A stretch of DNA of 64,000 bases from Ectobacillus funiculus (GCF_042429435.1 NZ_JBHMAF010000196.1), one strand, 5' to 3'. Shown: positions 48,726 through 57,844, counted from the first letter of the stretch. Program-made: numbers and translations. Notes: a model not told the origin generated them from the sequence alone.

Positions 48726-49250
48726 ATGGATGCGGAAAAACTCGTAAGGAAAGCGAAAAAAGGGAATAAGCAAGCATTTCTGCAGTTGATTGAAGCAGAG
48801 CAGACAAGGCTGTATCGAACGGCTTTTCTATATGTGAAAAACCAAGATGATGCGCTTGATATTGTGCAGGAGACGATTTATAAAGCGTTTATCTCAATAG
48901 AAGCGATTCGAGACCCAAGATATTTTACAACATGGCTTACGAGAATTCTTATTCATAGTGCGCTCGATTTTTTGAAAAAGAAGCAAAAGATCATTCCGCT
49001 AGAGCAGGAGTCGTTTAGTAAAATGCCGGCCAAGGAAATAGTGGTAGAAGACAAAATGGATTTGTATGATGCAATTGACAAGCTAAACGAGCGCCATAAA
49101 ACGATTATTATTTTACGCTATTATCAGGATTTAACGGTTGCTGAAATCGCAGATATAGTAGGGATTCCTGAAGGCACAGTGAAATCGAATCTTCATCGCG
49201 CTCTTCAGTTGCTTAGGCTTGAGGTAAAGGAGGCTTGCATCAATGAGTGA
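48726..49250 (+). CDS. ECF-type RNA polymerase sigma factor
   Basis: A 174-residue sigma-70-family factor with region 2 (residues 12-75: KNQDDALDIVQETIYKAF and the -10 binding WLTRILIHSA) and region 4 (about 110-165: LTVAEIADIVGIPEGTVKSNLHRAL). It resembles SigV/SigI-like ECF factors. GGAGGGGTAAGGA precedes the ATG. The next gene overlaps by 8 bp and encodes a membrane protein that is its likely anti-sigma factor. An ECF-type promoter lies 30 bp upstream. Confidence 0.9.
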   Translation: MDAEKLVRKAKKGNKQAFLQLIEAEQTRLYRTAFLYVKNQDDALDIVQETIYKAFISIEAIRDPRYFTTWLTRILIHSALDFLKKKQKIIPLEQESFSKMPAKEIVVEDKMDLYDAIDKLNERHKTIIILRYYQDLTVAEIADIVGIPEGTVKSNLHRALQLLRLEVKEACINE

Positions 49251-49842
49251 GGACTTTCATAAATTTAAAGAAGATATTGAACAGATAGAAATTCCGGCCA
49301 TTGAATTACAGCACGCAGTATATTATGCGGTGAGTAAGGCGGAGGCAGAAAAGAGGGTCGCGAGGAAGTGGTGGTATAAGGGTGCAATTGTGTCCACCAT
49401 AGGGATAGCTATTCTTTCATTACTCGTCTTGTTTTCGCAAATGGGTGAAATGGAACATAAATCGTTTTCTCCCGAGCTAGCTGATGGGGTGCAGAAGAGC
49501 TTGGTACAAGAAAAGAAAGAAGCGACGCCAGGGAACGAAGATTTGCAGGTCAGAGAGATTATTTATGATGAAGAGCGTCTAGAGATTACATACGAAATTC
49601 CGCTGGATAGCGAAGCAAATGCTCCGGCAATTGAAAAAACGAATTTACGGTTGTATGCGGGCGGTGCTGAACTGAACTATAGCATTCATGAGAATCAGGA
49701 AGGGGATTTGATTCACGGGATTATTTCTGTTTCTGATGCCAGGCAGTTGCCTCCGTCTGTTCAGCTGGAAATTGAAATTACGCAGCTTTTTAGGAAGCAA
49801 GGAGAATGGCGCTTCTCATTTCCGCTTGAAAGGCAGAGGTAA
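49243..49842 (+). CDS. Probable anti-sigma factor (DUF4179-like membrane protein)
   Basis: A 199-residue single-pass protein: cytoplasmic part 1-46, helix 47-66 (YKGAIVSTIGIAILSLLVLF), and an extracytoplasmic domain of about 130 residues with the DUF4179-like pattern VREIIYDEERLEITYEI. It overlaps the sigma gene, the usual arrangement for a cognate anti-sigma factor such as RsiV, but it lacks the C-terminal DUF3298 lysozyme-binding domain of RsiV, so it would sense something else. Confidence 0.75.
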   Translation: MSEDFHKFKEDIEQIEIPAIELQHAVYYAVSKAEAEKRVARKWWYKGAIVSTIGIAILSLLVLFSQMGEMEHKSFSPELADGVQKSLVQEKKEATPGNEDLQVREIIYDEERLEITYEIPLDSEANAPAIEKTNLRLYAGGAELNYSIHENQEGDLIHGIISVSDARQLPPSVQLEIEITQLFRKQGEWRFSFPLERQR

Positions 49843-49859
49843 AAAGAGGAGGGATTTCT

Positions 49860-50765
49860 ATGAAGAGAAATAGCGTTCAAAGGATCCTGGCAATGTTATG
49901 TTTTATAGGCATATTGTTTACAGGGTGTTCCAGCGCTGAACAAAAAAATAGTGCAGAAATGTCAATGTCGTCAGACTCTGCAAAGATGGAGGGGGCCGCA
50001 CCAGCAGCGCAGGAAAAGACAGATCAGCCAGCAGATACGACCGCACCAGCAAAAGAGACACCATCTGTTGTGGAAAATCGAAAGCTCATAAAAAATGTCG
50101 AGGTGCGCATGGAAACAACTGAATTTGATGCCTCAATCGGCAAGATTGAAGCATCTGTAGGAAAGTTTGGCGGTTACGTGGAAGGGAGTAGCGTTTCTGG
50201 CGTGTCCGTACAAGAAAATAGCAGCTCCACAAGGTCTGCTTCCTATACAATCCGCATTCCGGCAAACAAGCTGGACGATTACTTGAAGGAAGCTGGAACG
50301 ATTGGGAATATCACCTCTAAGCAAATTATGACAGAGGATGTGACCAGCCAATATTTTGACACGGAAGCTAGACTAAAGTCACTAAAAATGCAAGAGGAGC
50401 GCCTGCTGGAATTGCTAAAGCAAACAGGATCGCTTAAAGATGTGATCGAAATTGAAAAGGAGCTTGCAGCTGTCCGCTATGAAATTGAAGGTTTAACAAC
50501 AACGTTGAAAAGATATGATTCTCTCGTTGATTACAGTACTATTCGAATTGAGCTGACAGAGGTACAATCGTTTACACAAAATGCCTCAACGCTTGGAGAG
50601 AGAATTGGAGCGACCTTTAAAAAGAGTGTGACGAGTATTTCCAACGGTGCACAAGGTTTGCTTGTATTTGTGATTGGGAACTCACCGGTGCTGTTACTGC
50701 TTGGGGCAGGGGGAGCTGTAGTCTTTTTTACTGTAAGAAGGATTCGCAGGAAAAAAAATAGGTGA
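49860..50765 (+). CDS. DUF4349 membrane-anchored lipoprotein
   Basis: A 301-residue lipoprotein with lipobox FTGC (Cys23), an Ala/Thr/Pro-rich linker, a DUF4349 domain (about 75-250; RKLIKNVEVRMET to YSTIRIELTEV) with a coiled-coil middle (LKSLKMQEERLLELLKQTG), and a C-terminal helix plus basic tail (RRIRRKKNR). It is the third gene of the ECF operon, 17 bp after the anti-sigma gene, so it is a probable target or part of stress sensing. The molecular function of DUF4349 is unknown. Confidence 0.8.
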   Translation: MKRNSVQRILAMLCFIGILFTGCSSAEQKNSAEMSMSSDSAKMEGAAPAAQEKTDQPADTTAPAKETPSVVENRKLIKNVEVRMETTEFDASIGKIEASVGKFGGYVEGSSVSGVSVQENSSSTRSASYTIRIPANKLDDYLKEAGTIGNITSKQIMTEDVTSQYFDTEARLKSLKMQEERLLELLKQTGSLKDVIEIEKELAAVRYEIEGLTTTLKRYDSLVDYSTIRIELTEVQSFTQNASTLGERIGATFKKSVTSISNGAQGLLVFVIGNSPVLLLLGAGGAVVFFTVRRIRRKKNR

Positions 50766-50814
50766 AGAAATGTATCGAGGCCTTTTCACTAAAGCTTGCT
50801 AGGAGGCTTGCCTA

Positions 50815-50869
50815 AATAACTGACAGAACTCTAACTATCAATGTGTAGTTAGGGTTCTGTCAGTTATAG
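50815..50869. terminator. Large symmetric hairpin after the ECF operon
   Basis: A 22-bp nearly perfect stem (ends ATAACTGACAGAAC and GTTCTGTCAGTTAT) with an 8-nt loop; one G-T mismatch. Only weak T-runs flank it. It separates the ECF and biotin operons. Confidence 0.65.
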
Positions 50870-50976
50870 GCCTAATCGAGCTGACTTTTTGTTCGTTTGA
50901 TCTGTCTTTACATGCCGCAAGAAATTATGAATGTTAAGAATTGTATAATATTTGTTCATATGATAATATCTTCTTA

Positions 50977-51008
50977 ATGTTAACTTGTTTTTATTTTTGG
51001 TTAACAAA
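50977..51008 (+). promoter_or_regulatory. BirA operator of the biotin operon
   Basis: TGTTAAC (50978-50984) and GGTTAACA (50999-51006) form the split palindrome of Bacillus BirA sites (consensus TTGTTAACC-N15-GGTTAACAA). It lies 25 bp before bioA; biotinyl-AMP-BirA would repress the operon. A TATAAT at 50943-50948 may be the promoter. Confidence 0.85.
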
Positions 51009-51031
51009 AGATAGGGATTAGGTGATAACAA

Positions 51032-52396
51032 ATGCTTGTAAAAGAATGGGATTATGCAGAACTCGCTCAAAAGAATAAGCAGTATGTATGGCATCCTTTT
51101 ACACAGATGAAAGAGTATATAGAGGATGATCCGATTATCATTGCAGAGGGAAACGGGAGAAAGCTTCGTGATGTGCAAGGAAACGAATATTGGGACGGCG
51201 TGTCCTCCATTTGGCTGAATGTGCATGGCCACCGCGTTCAGGAGCTTGATCAGGCGATTCGAGATCAATTAGATCACATTGCTCACTCTACCTTGCTTGG
51301 CATGGCGAATATTCCAGCTATTTTGCTTGCGGAAAAGCTAATTGGGTTGATGCCGCAAGGGCTTGCGAAGGTGTTTTATTCCGATTCCGGCGCCACTGCT
51401 GTTGAAATCGCGATTAAAATGGCATTTCAATATTGGCAGCATAAAGGAAAACGAAAGAAGCAGCGGTTTATTACGATGAAGGAAGCCTATCATGGGGATA
51501 CAATCGGGGCTGTTTCTGTCGGGGCCATCGATTTGTATCATGAAGCATACTCCAGCTTGCTTTTTTCATCTATTAAGGCTCCGTATCCGTATGTATACCG
51601 TTCTCCTATTAATGGGAGCGGGAAGGAGCAAACTGACTTTTTCCTAGCTAAGCTAGAAGAAGTGCTGAAGGCCCATCATGAAGAAACGGCTGCGCTCATT
51701 ATTGAGCCGATCGTGCAAGGGGCGAGCGGGATTATTGTCATGCCGGATGGCTATTTGCGCGGGGTTCGTGAGCTGTGCACGAAATACAATGTCCTGATGA
51801 TCGCAGATGAAGTAGCTACTGGATTTGGCCGTACAGGTCACTGGTTTGCCTGTGACCACGAGAATGTGACCCCTGACATTTTAACGGCAGGGAAGGGGCT
51901 GACGGGAGGATATTTGCCGGTTGCGATTACAGTGGCGACAAATGAAATCTATGAGGCGTTTCTTGGTGAGTATGAAGAGAAAAAGACCTTTTTCCACGGC
52001 CATAGCTATACCGGAAATCAGCTTGGCTGTGCGGTAGCGATTGCGAATCTTGAATTGATGGAAAAAAAGAATTTAATTCTGGAAGTGCAGCAAAAGTCTC
52101 TTTATCTTGCTAAAGAATTAGAAAGGTTCCGTCAGTTGCGTCATGTTGGTGATGTCCGCCAAAAAGGCTTTATGATGGGGCTTGAGCTGGTTGTGAATCG
52201 TGATGCGAAAGAGGCATATGATTGGTCTGAACGGATTGGCGTTCGTGTATGCCGCCGTGCGCGTGAGCTTGGCATGCTCATTCGTCCTCTTGGAAATGTG
52301 ATTGTCTTTATGCCGCCGCTTGCAGCAACTACCGAAGAATTAGATGCCATGCTTCAGATTTTGCACCAAGCCATTCAAGAGGTAACGGAAGGGTGA
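51032..52396 (+). CDS. bioA: 7,8-diaminopelargonate synthase BioA (probably lysine-dependent)
   Basis: A 454-residue PLP aminotransferase that converts 8-amino-7-oxononanoate to 7,8-diaminononanoate. It has WHPFTQMKEY, the HGDTIGAVSVG block, DEVATGFGRTG and the PLP lysine in LTAGKGLTGGYLP. Sequence follows B. subtilis BioA (BioK), which uses lysine as amino donor instead of SAM, so the same is likely here. It is the first gene of the operon, behind a BirA operator; bioF starts within its stop codon (TGATG). Confidence 0.93.
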   Translation: MLVKEWDYAELAQKNKQYVWHPFTQMKEYIEDDPIIIAEGNGRKLRDVQGNEYWDGVSSIWLNVHGHRVQELDQAIRDQLDHIAHSTLLGMANIPAILLAEKLIGLMPQGLAKVFYSDSGATAVEIAIKMAFQYWQHKGKRKKQRFITMKEAYHGDTIGAVSVGAIDLYHEAYSSLLFSSIKAPYPYVYRSPINGSGKEQTDFFLAKLEEVLKAHHEETAALIIEPIVQGASGIIVMPDGYLRGVRELCTKYNVLMIADEVATGFGRTGHWFACDHENVTPDILTAGKGLTGGYLPVAITVATNEIYEAFLGEYEEKKTFFHGHSYTGNQLGCAVAIANLELMEKKNLILEVQQKSLYLAKELERFRQLRHVGDVRQKGFMMGLELVVNRDAKEAYDWSERIGVRVCRRARELGMLIRPLGNVIVFMPPLAATTEELDAMLQILHQAIQEVTEG

Positions 52397-53544
52397 TGTG
52401 GTCAAAGGAGCTTGCAGAAATAAAGGAAGCAGGGTTGTACCGTCAACTGCGGACAGTAGATGTAGTGGATGACGGTGGATATGCGCTTGTGAATGGAAAA
52501 AAAATGCTCATGCTTGCTTCTAATAATTATCTAGGGCTCGCACATGATGAACGGCTCATTGAGGCATCCATCAGGGCAACGAAGAGGCTTGGCGCAGGAT
52601 CAACAGGGTCAAGGCTAACCACTGGAAATACGACATTGCACGAACAACTGGAGGAGCGGCTTGCACAGTTTAAGCAAACCGAGGCGGCTATCGTATGCAA
52701 TACAGGATATATGGCGAATATAGCGGCTTTAACAACGGTAGTAGGCAAGGAGGATGTTATTTTATCAGATGAAATGAACCATGCGAGTATTATTGATGGC
52801 TGCCGCTTATCACGTGCGCAAACAATCGTATACAGTCATTGTGATTTACATGATCTAGAAGAAAAGCTAAAAGCTGCGTCCGCTTATCGAAGACGTTTGA
52901 TTGTCACGGATGGTGTATTTTCGATGGACGGGAATATTGCGCCGCTCCCTGGAATTGTGGCATTAGCACAGCGGTACGATGCACTTGTTATGGTTGATGA
53001 TGCTCATGCAACCGGTGTGCTCGGATGCTGCGGACGAGGAACAGCAGAGCATTTTGGACTAACGGGAAGCATAGATATTCAAATGGGGACGCTCTCAAAA
53101 GCGATTGGTGCGGAAGGAGGATATATTGCGGGAAGCCGACTGTTAATTGATTATCTGTTAAATCGGGCACGACCGTTTATTTTTTCGACCTCTTTGCCGC
53201 CAGGTGTGATCGCGAGTGCACTTGAGGCAATCGGGATTATTCAGCAGGAGCAGGAACGAAGACAGCATCTGCTGCAAATGAGCCGGAAGCTTTATGGTGG
53301 GTTAACGGCTTTAGGGTATGACATATGGGGCGGAGAAACACCGATTCTTGCAGTGATTTGTAAGGAGGCAAATAAAGCAGTCTCCTTATCTCAGATGTTA
53401 TATGAACATGGCATCTTTGCACCTGCGATTCGGCCTCCTACAGTTCCGATGGGAACATCACGAGTGCGGCTTACGGTGATGGCCAGCCATCAAAAGCAAG
53501 ATATAGAACGAGTGATTGCAGTATTTCGTACTATCCATTGTTAA
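52396..53544 (+). CDS. bioF: 8-amino-7-oxononanoate synthase BioF
   Basis: A 382-residue alpha-oxoamine synthase condensing pimeloyl-CoA with alanine. Motifs: NNYLGLAHDERL, TGSRLTTGNTTLHEQLE, DDAHATGVLG, and the PLP lysine in GTLSKAIGAEGGY. ATG 52396 shares its A with the bioA stop codon; GGAAGGG serves as ribosome site. A GTG one codon upstream is possible. Confidence 0.94.
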   Translation: MWSKELAEIKEAGLYRQLRTVDVVDDGGYALVNGKKMLMLASNNYLGLAHDERLIEASIRATKRLGAGSTGSRLTTGNTTLHEQLEERLAQFKQTEAAIVCNTGYMANIAALTTVVGKEDVILSDEMNHASIIDGCRLSRAQTIVYSHCDLHDLEEKLKAASAYRRRLIVTDGVFSMDGNIAPLPGIVALAQRYDALVMVDDAHATGVLGCCGRGTAEHFGLTGSIDIQMGTLSKAIGAEGGYIAGSRLLIDYLLNRARPFIFSTSLPPGVIASALEAIGIIQQEQERRQHLLQMSRKLYGGLTALGYDIWGGETPILAVICKEANKAVSLSQMLYEHGIFAPAIRPPTVPMGTSRVRLTVMASHQKQDIERVIAVFRTIHC

Positions 53545-53560
53545 AGGAGGCTCGTAATAG

Positions 53561-54334
53561 ATGAACGGATTTTTCATTACTGCTACCGATACGGACGTTG
53601 GCAAGACGATTGTAGCAGGAGGAATAGCTGGTGTGCTGCGCGCGAGGGGCTATGATGTTGGTGTGTATAAACCAGTTCAAAGCGGTCATCTTGCAAAGCA
53701 TCGGGATGGAGATGCCGCACGCTTAAAGGCACTATCAAACGTAGATGATTCAGTCGAGGAGATTTGTCCGTACGCTGCGGTAGAACCGCTTGCCCCTGTA
53801 TTGGCACTAAATCGTTCTGGGCAGCAGGTTACCTTGCAGGATTTGCGGCACCATTATGAGCGATTGGCGAAAAAGCATGATGTGATGTTGGTTGAAGGAG
53901 CTGGAGGACTTGCGGTTCCGTATGTAGAGGACGGACTTGTTGTTGATGCGGCTGTTATGTTTGGTTTGCCTATTATTATTGTGGCACGGCCAAATCTAGG
54001 GACGGTGAATCATACATTATTAACTATTTCATATGCAAAGAGGCATGGGTTACAGGTTGCGGGCGTAATTCTATCAGACTATCAGAAAGACATAGCAGGA
54101 ATTGCAGAGCAAACCAATCCAGCGATGATTGAACAGTATAGCGGAGTTCCCGTGTTAGGTGTTATCCCGCATATTGAAAACCCTCGGTCGCGGGAACATG
54201 TGATTTCCGTAGTGGAACAGTCTATTGAATGGAGTAAGCTTGGGAAATTTCAAATAAAGGAAAGAGGGATGAAGGATGAAAGCAGTTCAAACAGATTGGA
54301 AAGCATTGGCGCAAGGCGTCGTCCAAGGATATAA
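53561..54334 (+). CDS. bioD: Dethiobiotin synthetase BioD
   Basis: A 257-residue ATP-dependent enzyme that closes the ureido ring of dethiobiotin. The P-loop is ATDTDVGKT (8-16), with YKPVQSG, VEGAGGLAVP and the nucleotide-binding RPNLGTVNHTLL. The protein is about 25 residues longer than typical because its reading frame runs 59 bp into bioB; this tail (MKDESSSN..., Arg-rich end) is probably not functional. TTAAAGGAGG precedes the ATG. Confidence 0.93.
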   Translation: MNGFFITATDTDVGKTIVAGGIAGVLRARGYDVGVYKPVQSGHLAKHRDGDAARLKALSNVDDSVEEICPYAAVEPLAPVLALNRSGQQVTLQDLRHHYERLAKKHDVMLVEGAGGLAVPYVEDGLVVDAAVMFGLPIIIVARPNLGTVNHTLLTISYAKRHGLQVAGVILSDYQKDIAGIAEQTNPAMIEQYSGVPVLGVIPHIENPRSREHVISVVEQSIEWSKLGKFQIKERGMKDESSSNRLESIGARRRPRI

Positions 54335-55268
54335 AGTCACAAAGGAGGAAGCTCTTGCAATCGTGCAGGCACCAGACGAAGAGTTGCTGGATATTTTAAA
54401 CGCAGCTTTTATCATTCGCCATCATTACTATGGCAAAAAGGTGAAGTTAAATATGATCATTAATACGAAGTCTGGATTATGTCCTGAGGACTGTGGATAT
54501 TGCTCTCAGTCGATTGTCTCTGAAGCGCCAATTGATAAATATGCGTGGCTGACAAAGGAGAAAATTGTGGAGGGAGCGCAGGAGTCCATTCGCCGAAAGG
54601 CAGGTACATATTGTATTGTTGCATCAGGACGCCGTCCGACTACGAAGGAAATTGATCATGTGATTGAAGCGGTAAAGGAAATCCGTGAAACAACAGATTT
54701 GAAGATTTGCTGTTGCCTTGGCTTTTTAAATGAAGAGCATGCAAGCAAGCTGGCTGCGGTGGGTGTTCATCGTTATAACCATAACTTGAATACATCGCAG
54801 GAAAACTATAAAAACATTGCATCTACCCATACGTATGAGGATCGTGTAGATACGGTTGAGAAGGTCAAAGGGTCTGGTATGTCTCCGTGCTCGGGTGCCA
54901 TTTTTGGTATGGGGGAATCAGATAAAGAGGCTGTCGAAATCGCATTTTCACTTCAGCAGCTTGATGCAGATTCCATTCCTTGCAACTTCCTCAATTCCAT
55001 TGACGGAACGCCGCTTGAAGGACGTGCCGAGTTGAATCCGCGCAAATGCTTAAAATTGCTTGCGATGATGCGCTTTGTGAATCCTGCAAAGGAAATTCGT
55101 ATTGCCGGAGGGCGCGAGGTGAATCTAGCTTCTCTACAGCCACTTGGGTTATATGCAGCAAATTCGATTTTTGTCGGAGATTATTTAACGACAGAAGGTC
55201 AAGAAGTTCGGGCTGATTGGAAAATCATTGAGGACCTTGGTTTTGAAATTGAAGAGTGTGCTCTGTAA
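54276..55268 (+). CDS. bioB: Biotin synthase BioB
   Basis: A 330-residue radical-SAM enzyme inserting sulfur into dethiobiotin. The 4Fe-4S motif is Cys69-x3-Cys73-x2-Cys76 (GLCPEDCGYC); YNHNLNTS, the GMGES segment and the Arg of RIAGGRE belong to the 2Fe-2S and substrate sites. It starts inside the end of bioD, with AAAGAGGGATGAAGG as ribosome site. Confidence 0.95.
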   Translation: MKAVQTDWKALAQGVVQGYKVTKEEALAIVQAPDEELLDILNAAFIIRHHYYGKKVKLNMIINTKSGLCPEDCGYCSQSIVSEAPIDKYAWLTKEKIVEGAQESIRRKAGTYCIVASGRRPTTKEIDHVIEAVKEIRETTDLKICCCLGFLNEEHASKLAAVGVHRYNHNLNTSQENYKNIASTHTYEDRVDTVEKVKGSGMSPCSGAIFGMGESDKEAVEIAFSLQQLDADSIPCNFLNSIDGTPLEGRAELNPRKCLKLLAMMRFVNPAKEIRIAGGREVNLASLQPLGLYAANSIFVGDYLTTEGQEVRADWKIIEDLGFEIEECAL

Positions 55269-55337
55269 TGATAGCGGAGATATTTTGCCTTCAAACATAA
55301 TGGATATACGGTGTAAAGAAAACATGAGGTGGTATGT

Positions 55338-56093
55338 TTGCAAGAAGAAATGTTTAGTGTCCGAATGAGGGCGGCTGAAGGCGGCTCACATGAGGATGGC
55401 GGCTTTCATATATCCGGTGGGGAAACGCTTGTTGCGAAACGCTCCTTAGAGGCTGCGGTGCAGGAATTGCTGCAAAAGGCACTGCTGCATAGCCGCGGGG
55501 ATGCTGACTTTATTCAGCTTGTGATGGAAAGGATTGCACCGCACGAAATTTTACGCGTTCCGCCGCTGCCTGTGATAACAGCAACAGCAGAACATATGCA
55601 TGAAGGCAGACTGTATGCCATGCGGTATTTACAAACCCTTTGTATCTCAGAGCAAGCGGCTCGAAAAGGGATCGAGTTGCTTGCGAGTCAGACGAATTTA
55701 CGAGGAGCTGCAATTATGAGCGCTTCAAGCGGAGAGCGTCTTGATGCAGGGCTGCAGGGGGTGCGGGCAACTCGAATGGGATGGACGGAGGATGGGTATA
55801 AGCAATGGGCGAGCCGGCATACCATTGCATCTCCGCGAATAACGGAGGCACTCGCTCTTGCCACAAAGGTGGCACACGCTCCGTTTGTCCTTGCTGAGCT
55901 TTGTTGGTCTGATGACCCTGAATATGTTACCGGCTATATTTCCTCCCTTAAGGAAGGGTATGTACGCATTCCCCATTTGAAAGAAAAGGGAGATTTTAGC
56001 GGAGGAAGAGTCTTTTATGTCTCTGATGATGTACAGCTAGAAGAGCTGACTTCCTATTTGGAAAAAACGCCAATTTTAATAGATAAGGGATAA
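55338..56093 (+). CDS. bioW: 6-carboxyhexanoate-CoA ligase BioW
   Basis: BioW activates free pimelate to pimeloyl-CoA, the entry step of biotin synthesis. The 251-residue protein shows the BioW start (FSVRMRAAEGGSHEDGG then HISGGE), LLHSRGDADF and the late ELCWSDDPEYVTGYI. I start at TTG 55338, which has GAGGTGG at the right distance and gives the family's usual beginning. It is the last gene of the operon here, whereas bioW leads the B. subtilis operon; bioI is absent from this window. Pimelate must come from outside or from fatty-acid metabolism elsewhere. Confidence 0.92.
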   Translation: MQEEMFSVRMRAAEGGSHEDGGFHISGGETLVAKRSLEAAVQELLQKALLHSRGDADFIQLVMERIAPHEILRVPPLPVITATAEHMHEGRLYAMRYLQTLCISEQAARKGIELLASQTNLRGAAIMSASSGERLDAGLQGVRATRMGWTEDGYKQWASRHTIASPRITEALALATKVAHAPFVLAELCWSDDPEYVTGYISSLKEGYVRIPHLKEKGDFSGGRVFYVSDDVQLEELTSYLEKTPILIDKG

Positions 56094-56141
56094 GATGGGC
56101 AATGTACTTTCTATATCATTGGCATGAAATGCAGTTCTGAT

Positions 56142-56179
56142 AAAAAACAGGCTGTGGAAAACATTTTTTTCACAGCCTG
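56142..56179. terminator. Shared terminator after bioW
   Basis: CAGGCTGTG / CACAGCCTG stem. Leftwards it is followed by TTTTTTATC, so it ends the minus-strand repeat-protein gene; rightwards it also closes the bio operon. Confidence 0.75.
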
Positions 56180-56243
56180 AATAATTCCTCTCTTGCTGAA
56201 GGGAACTATTTTTATTGTATAGAACGAGAATGCAAACGGAGCG

Positions 56244-56936
56244 TTACTGGATAAGGCCTCCCATATTTCCACTGTTCATACTGCTATTGGCGATATCCTG
56301 TCTTACCTGCTGTGCATCTGTTCTAGAAAATCCTGGCTGCATAGCGGAATGAGAGCCTGCAAAGCTAGCGTTTTGAGGCGAGAAACTACCAGGTTGCTGA
56401 GTGTACCCTCCCATGTTTCCACGGTTCATGTTCATGTTGCTATTAGCGATATCCTGTCTTACCTGCTGTGCATCTGTTCCGGAAAATCCTGAATGCGTGG
56501 TGGAATGAGAACCCGCAAAGCTAGCGCCCTGAGGTAAGAAGCCACCCGCTTGCTGCGTATATCCTCCCATGTTTCCACGGTTCATATTCATAGTGCTATT
56601 GGCGATATCCTGTCTTACCTGCTGTGCATCTGTTCCGGAAAATCCTGAATGCATAGCAGAATGAGAGCCTGCAAAGCTAGCGCCTTGAGGTAAGAAGCCA
56701 CCCGCCTGCTGCGTATATCCTCCTATGTTTCCACTGTTCATGTTCATAGTGTTATTGGCGATATCTTGTCTCACCTGCTGTGCATCTGTTCCGGCAAATC
56801 CCGGCTGCATAGCGGAATGAGGACCTGCAAAGTTAACATTGTGCTGTCCCTGCATGGCTAATTGCTGAGCTGCTTGTTGGATTTGTTGAAGTGCCTGTTG
56901 AGCTTGTTGAGCTGCCTGATAAATTCGATGTGGCAT
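56244..56936 (-). CDS. Four-repeat protein resembling gamma-type SASP
   Basis: A 230-residue hydrophilic protein. After a Gln/Ala-rich amphipathic head (about 5-30) come four tandem repeats of about 52 residues with the invariant TDAQQVRQDIAN core, preceded by FAGSHSAM and followed by Met/Asn-rich and GGYTQQ segments; the last repeat is partial. The TDAQQVRQ element is the same as in the repeats of gamma-type small acid-soluble spore proteins (SspE), which serve as amino-acid stores for germination, but the length, the head and the Met/Asn linkers are unlike known SspE. ACAAGGAGGAATCGAT precedes ATG 56936. DNA repeats are 156 bp long. Confidence 0.75.
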   Translation of the reverse strand: MPHRIYQAAQQAQQALQQIQQAAQQLAMQGQHNVNFAGPHSAMQPGFAGTDAQQVRQDIANNTMNMNSGNIGGYTQQAGGFLPQGASFAGSHSAMHSGFSGTDAQQVRQDIANSTMNMNRGNMGGYTQQAGGFLPQGASFAGSHSTTHSGFSGTDAQQVRQDIANSNMNMNRGNMGGYTQQPGSFSPQNASFAGSHSAMQPGFSRTDAQQVRQDIANSSMNSGNMGGLIQ

Positions 56937-57464
56937 ATCGATTCCTCCTTGTATTGTTGTTATAAACAACAATGATTAGAGTCTGCTCTGTTCTTCTTTT
57001 TATTCACTTTTGTTTATAAAAATTGTTTATTGCTCCACTTTAAGAAAGCATAAATTCAAAACCATTAATTTACAATTAAGTGTAAAAATAGGAGGAAGAT
57101 AGAGTGCCTGTCTCGAACAGTACATATTAAAGAAGTTCTTAATTCTTAATTATATGAATAAGATACAGGTTTTACAGGCTGTATCTGGCTCTCTACAGTA
57201 TAAGCTGCCCTCTAAGATGTAACTCTTTGTAGCTTGTCATGGTGTATTTTCTGACAGGTTAACGGAGGTATAGAAAAAATTTCACTTGTTTGCTGGGGAT
57301 TTGGTTGTATCTTCTAAATGGATTAGATTTTTTTATAGTTTCTCAGTTTATTATTCTATTGCAAGACGACAAACTTCGACATCGCATGCTATAATCAAAA
57401 CGGATATGTAATATTGAAATATTTTGTTTTGGAAAATAAAATCTATAAAGGGTGGAGATGTATA
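56937..57464. other. Intergenic region, 0.5 kb
   Basis: A short fragment of repeat A (CCACTTTAAGAAAGCATAAATT, 57036-57057) is present. AGGAGGAAGATAGA at 57090-57103 is a perfect ribosome site but serves only an 8-codon frame (57104-57130). No other gene is apparent; a TATAAT at about 57391 may serve the ArsR gene. Confidence 0.45.
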
Positions 57465-57758
57465 ATGTTAGATTTTACAATTAATCAACCAAATTTAAAT
57501 ATTGTAGCCGAGCAGCTTAAGGTAATTGCGCACCCGGTGCGTTTGCAAATACTTCAGATCTTGATGGAGCGCGGGCCACAAAATGTTACATCTCTATATG
57601 AGGGCTTAGGGCTCCCGCAATCTACATTGTCGCAGCACCTTGCAAAAATGAAGTCGGCACGTATCGTATTAGGGAACCGAAAAGGATTAGAAATTTATTA
57701 TGAGGTGTTGGATTCTCGTATTAAGCAAATCGTCTCTTTAATTAATGAACAGGTATAG
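57465..57758 (+). CDS. ArsR-family transcriptional regulator
   Basis: A 97-residue winged-helix protein: VIAHPVRLQILQILMERGPQNVTSLYEGLGLPQSTLSQHLAKMKSA is the classic ArsR DNA-binding domain. No Cys-based metal site (CVC or similar) is seen, so it may sense something other than metal or work as a developmental repressor like PagR. ATG 57465 has GGGTGGAG upstream. The genes it controls are not evident; HMG-CoA lyase follows after a terminator. Confidence 0.85.
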   Translation: MLDFTINQPNLNIVAEQLKVIAHPVRLQILQILMERGPQNVTSLYEGLGLPQSTLSQHLAKMKSARIVLGNRKGLEIYYEVLDSRIKQIVSLINEQV

Positions 57759-57844
57759 GAACATAAAGAGTAAGAGACTATTTTTTAGGGCACTGCTGTT
57801 AGTAAGCGTTATCTAGAAACGGCAATGCGCAGTATGAATTGTCA

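Noticed and set aside
57104..57130. Eight-codon frame behind a perfect AGGAGG site
   Set aside because: Too short to judge from one sequence; no hairpin or downstream gene close enough to call it a leader peptide.
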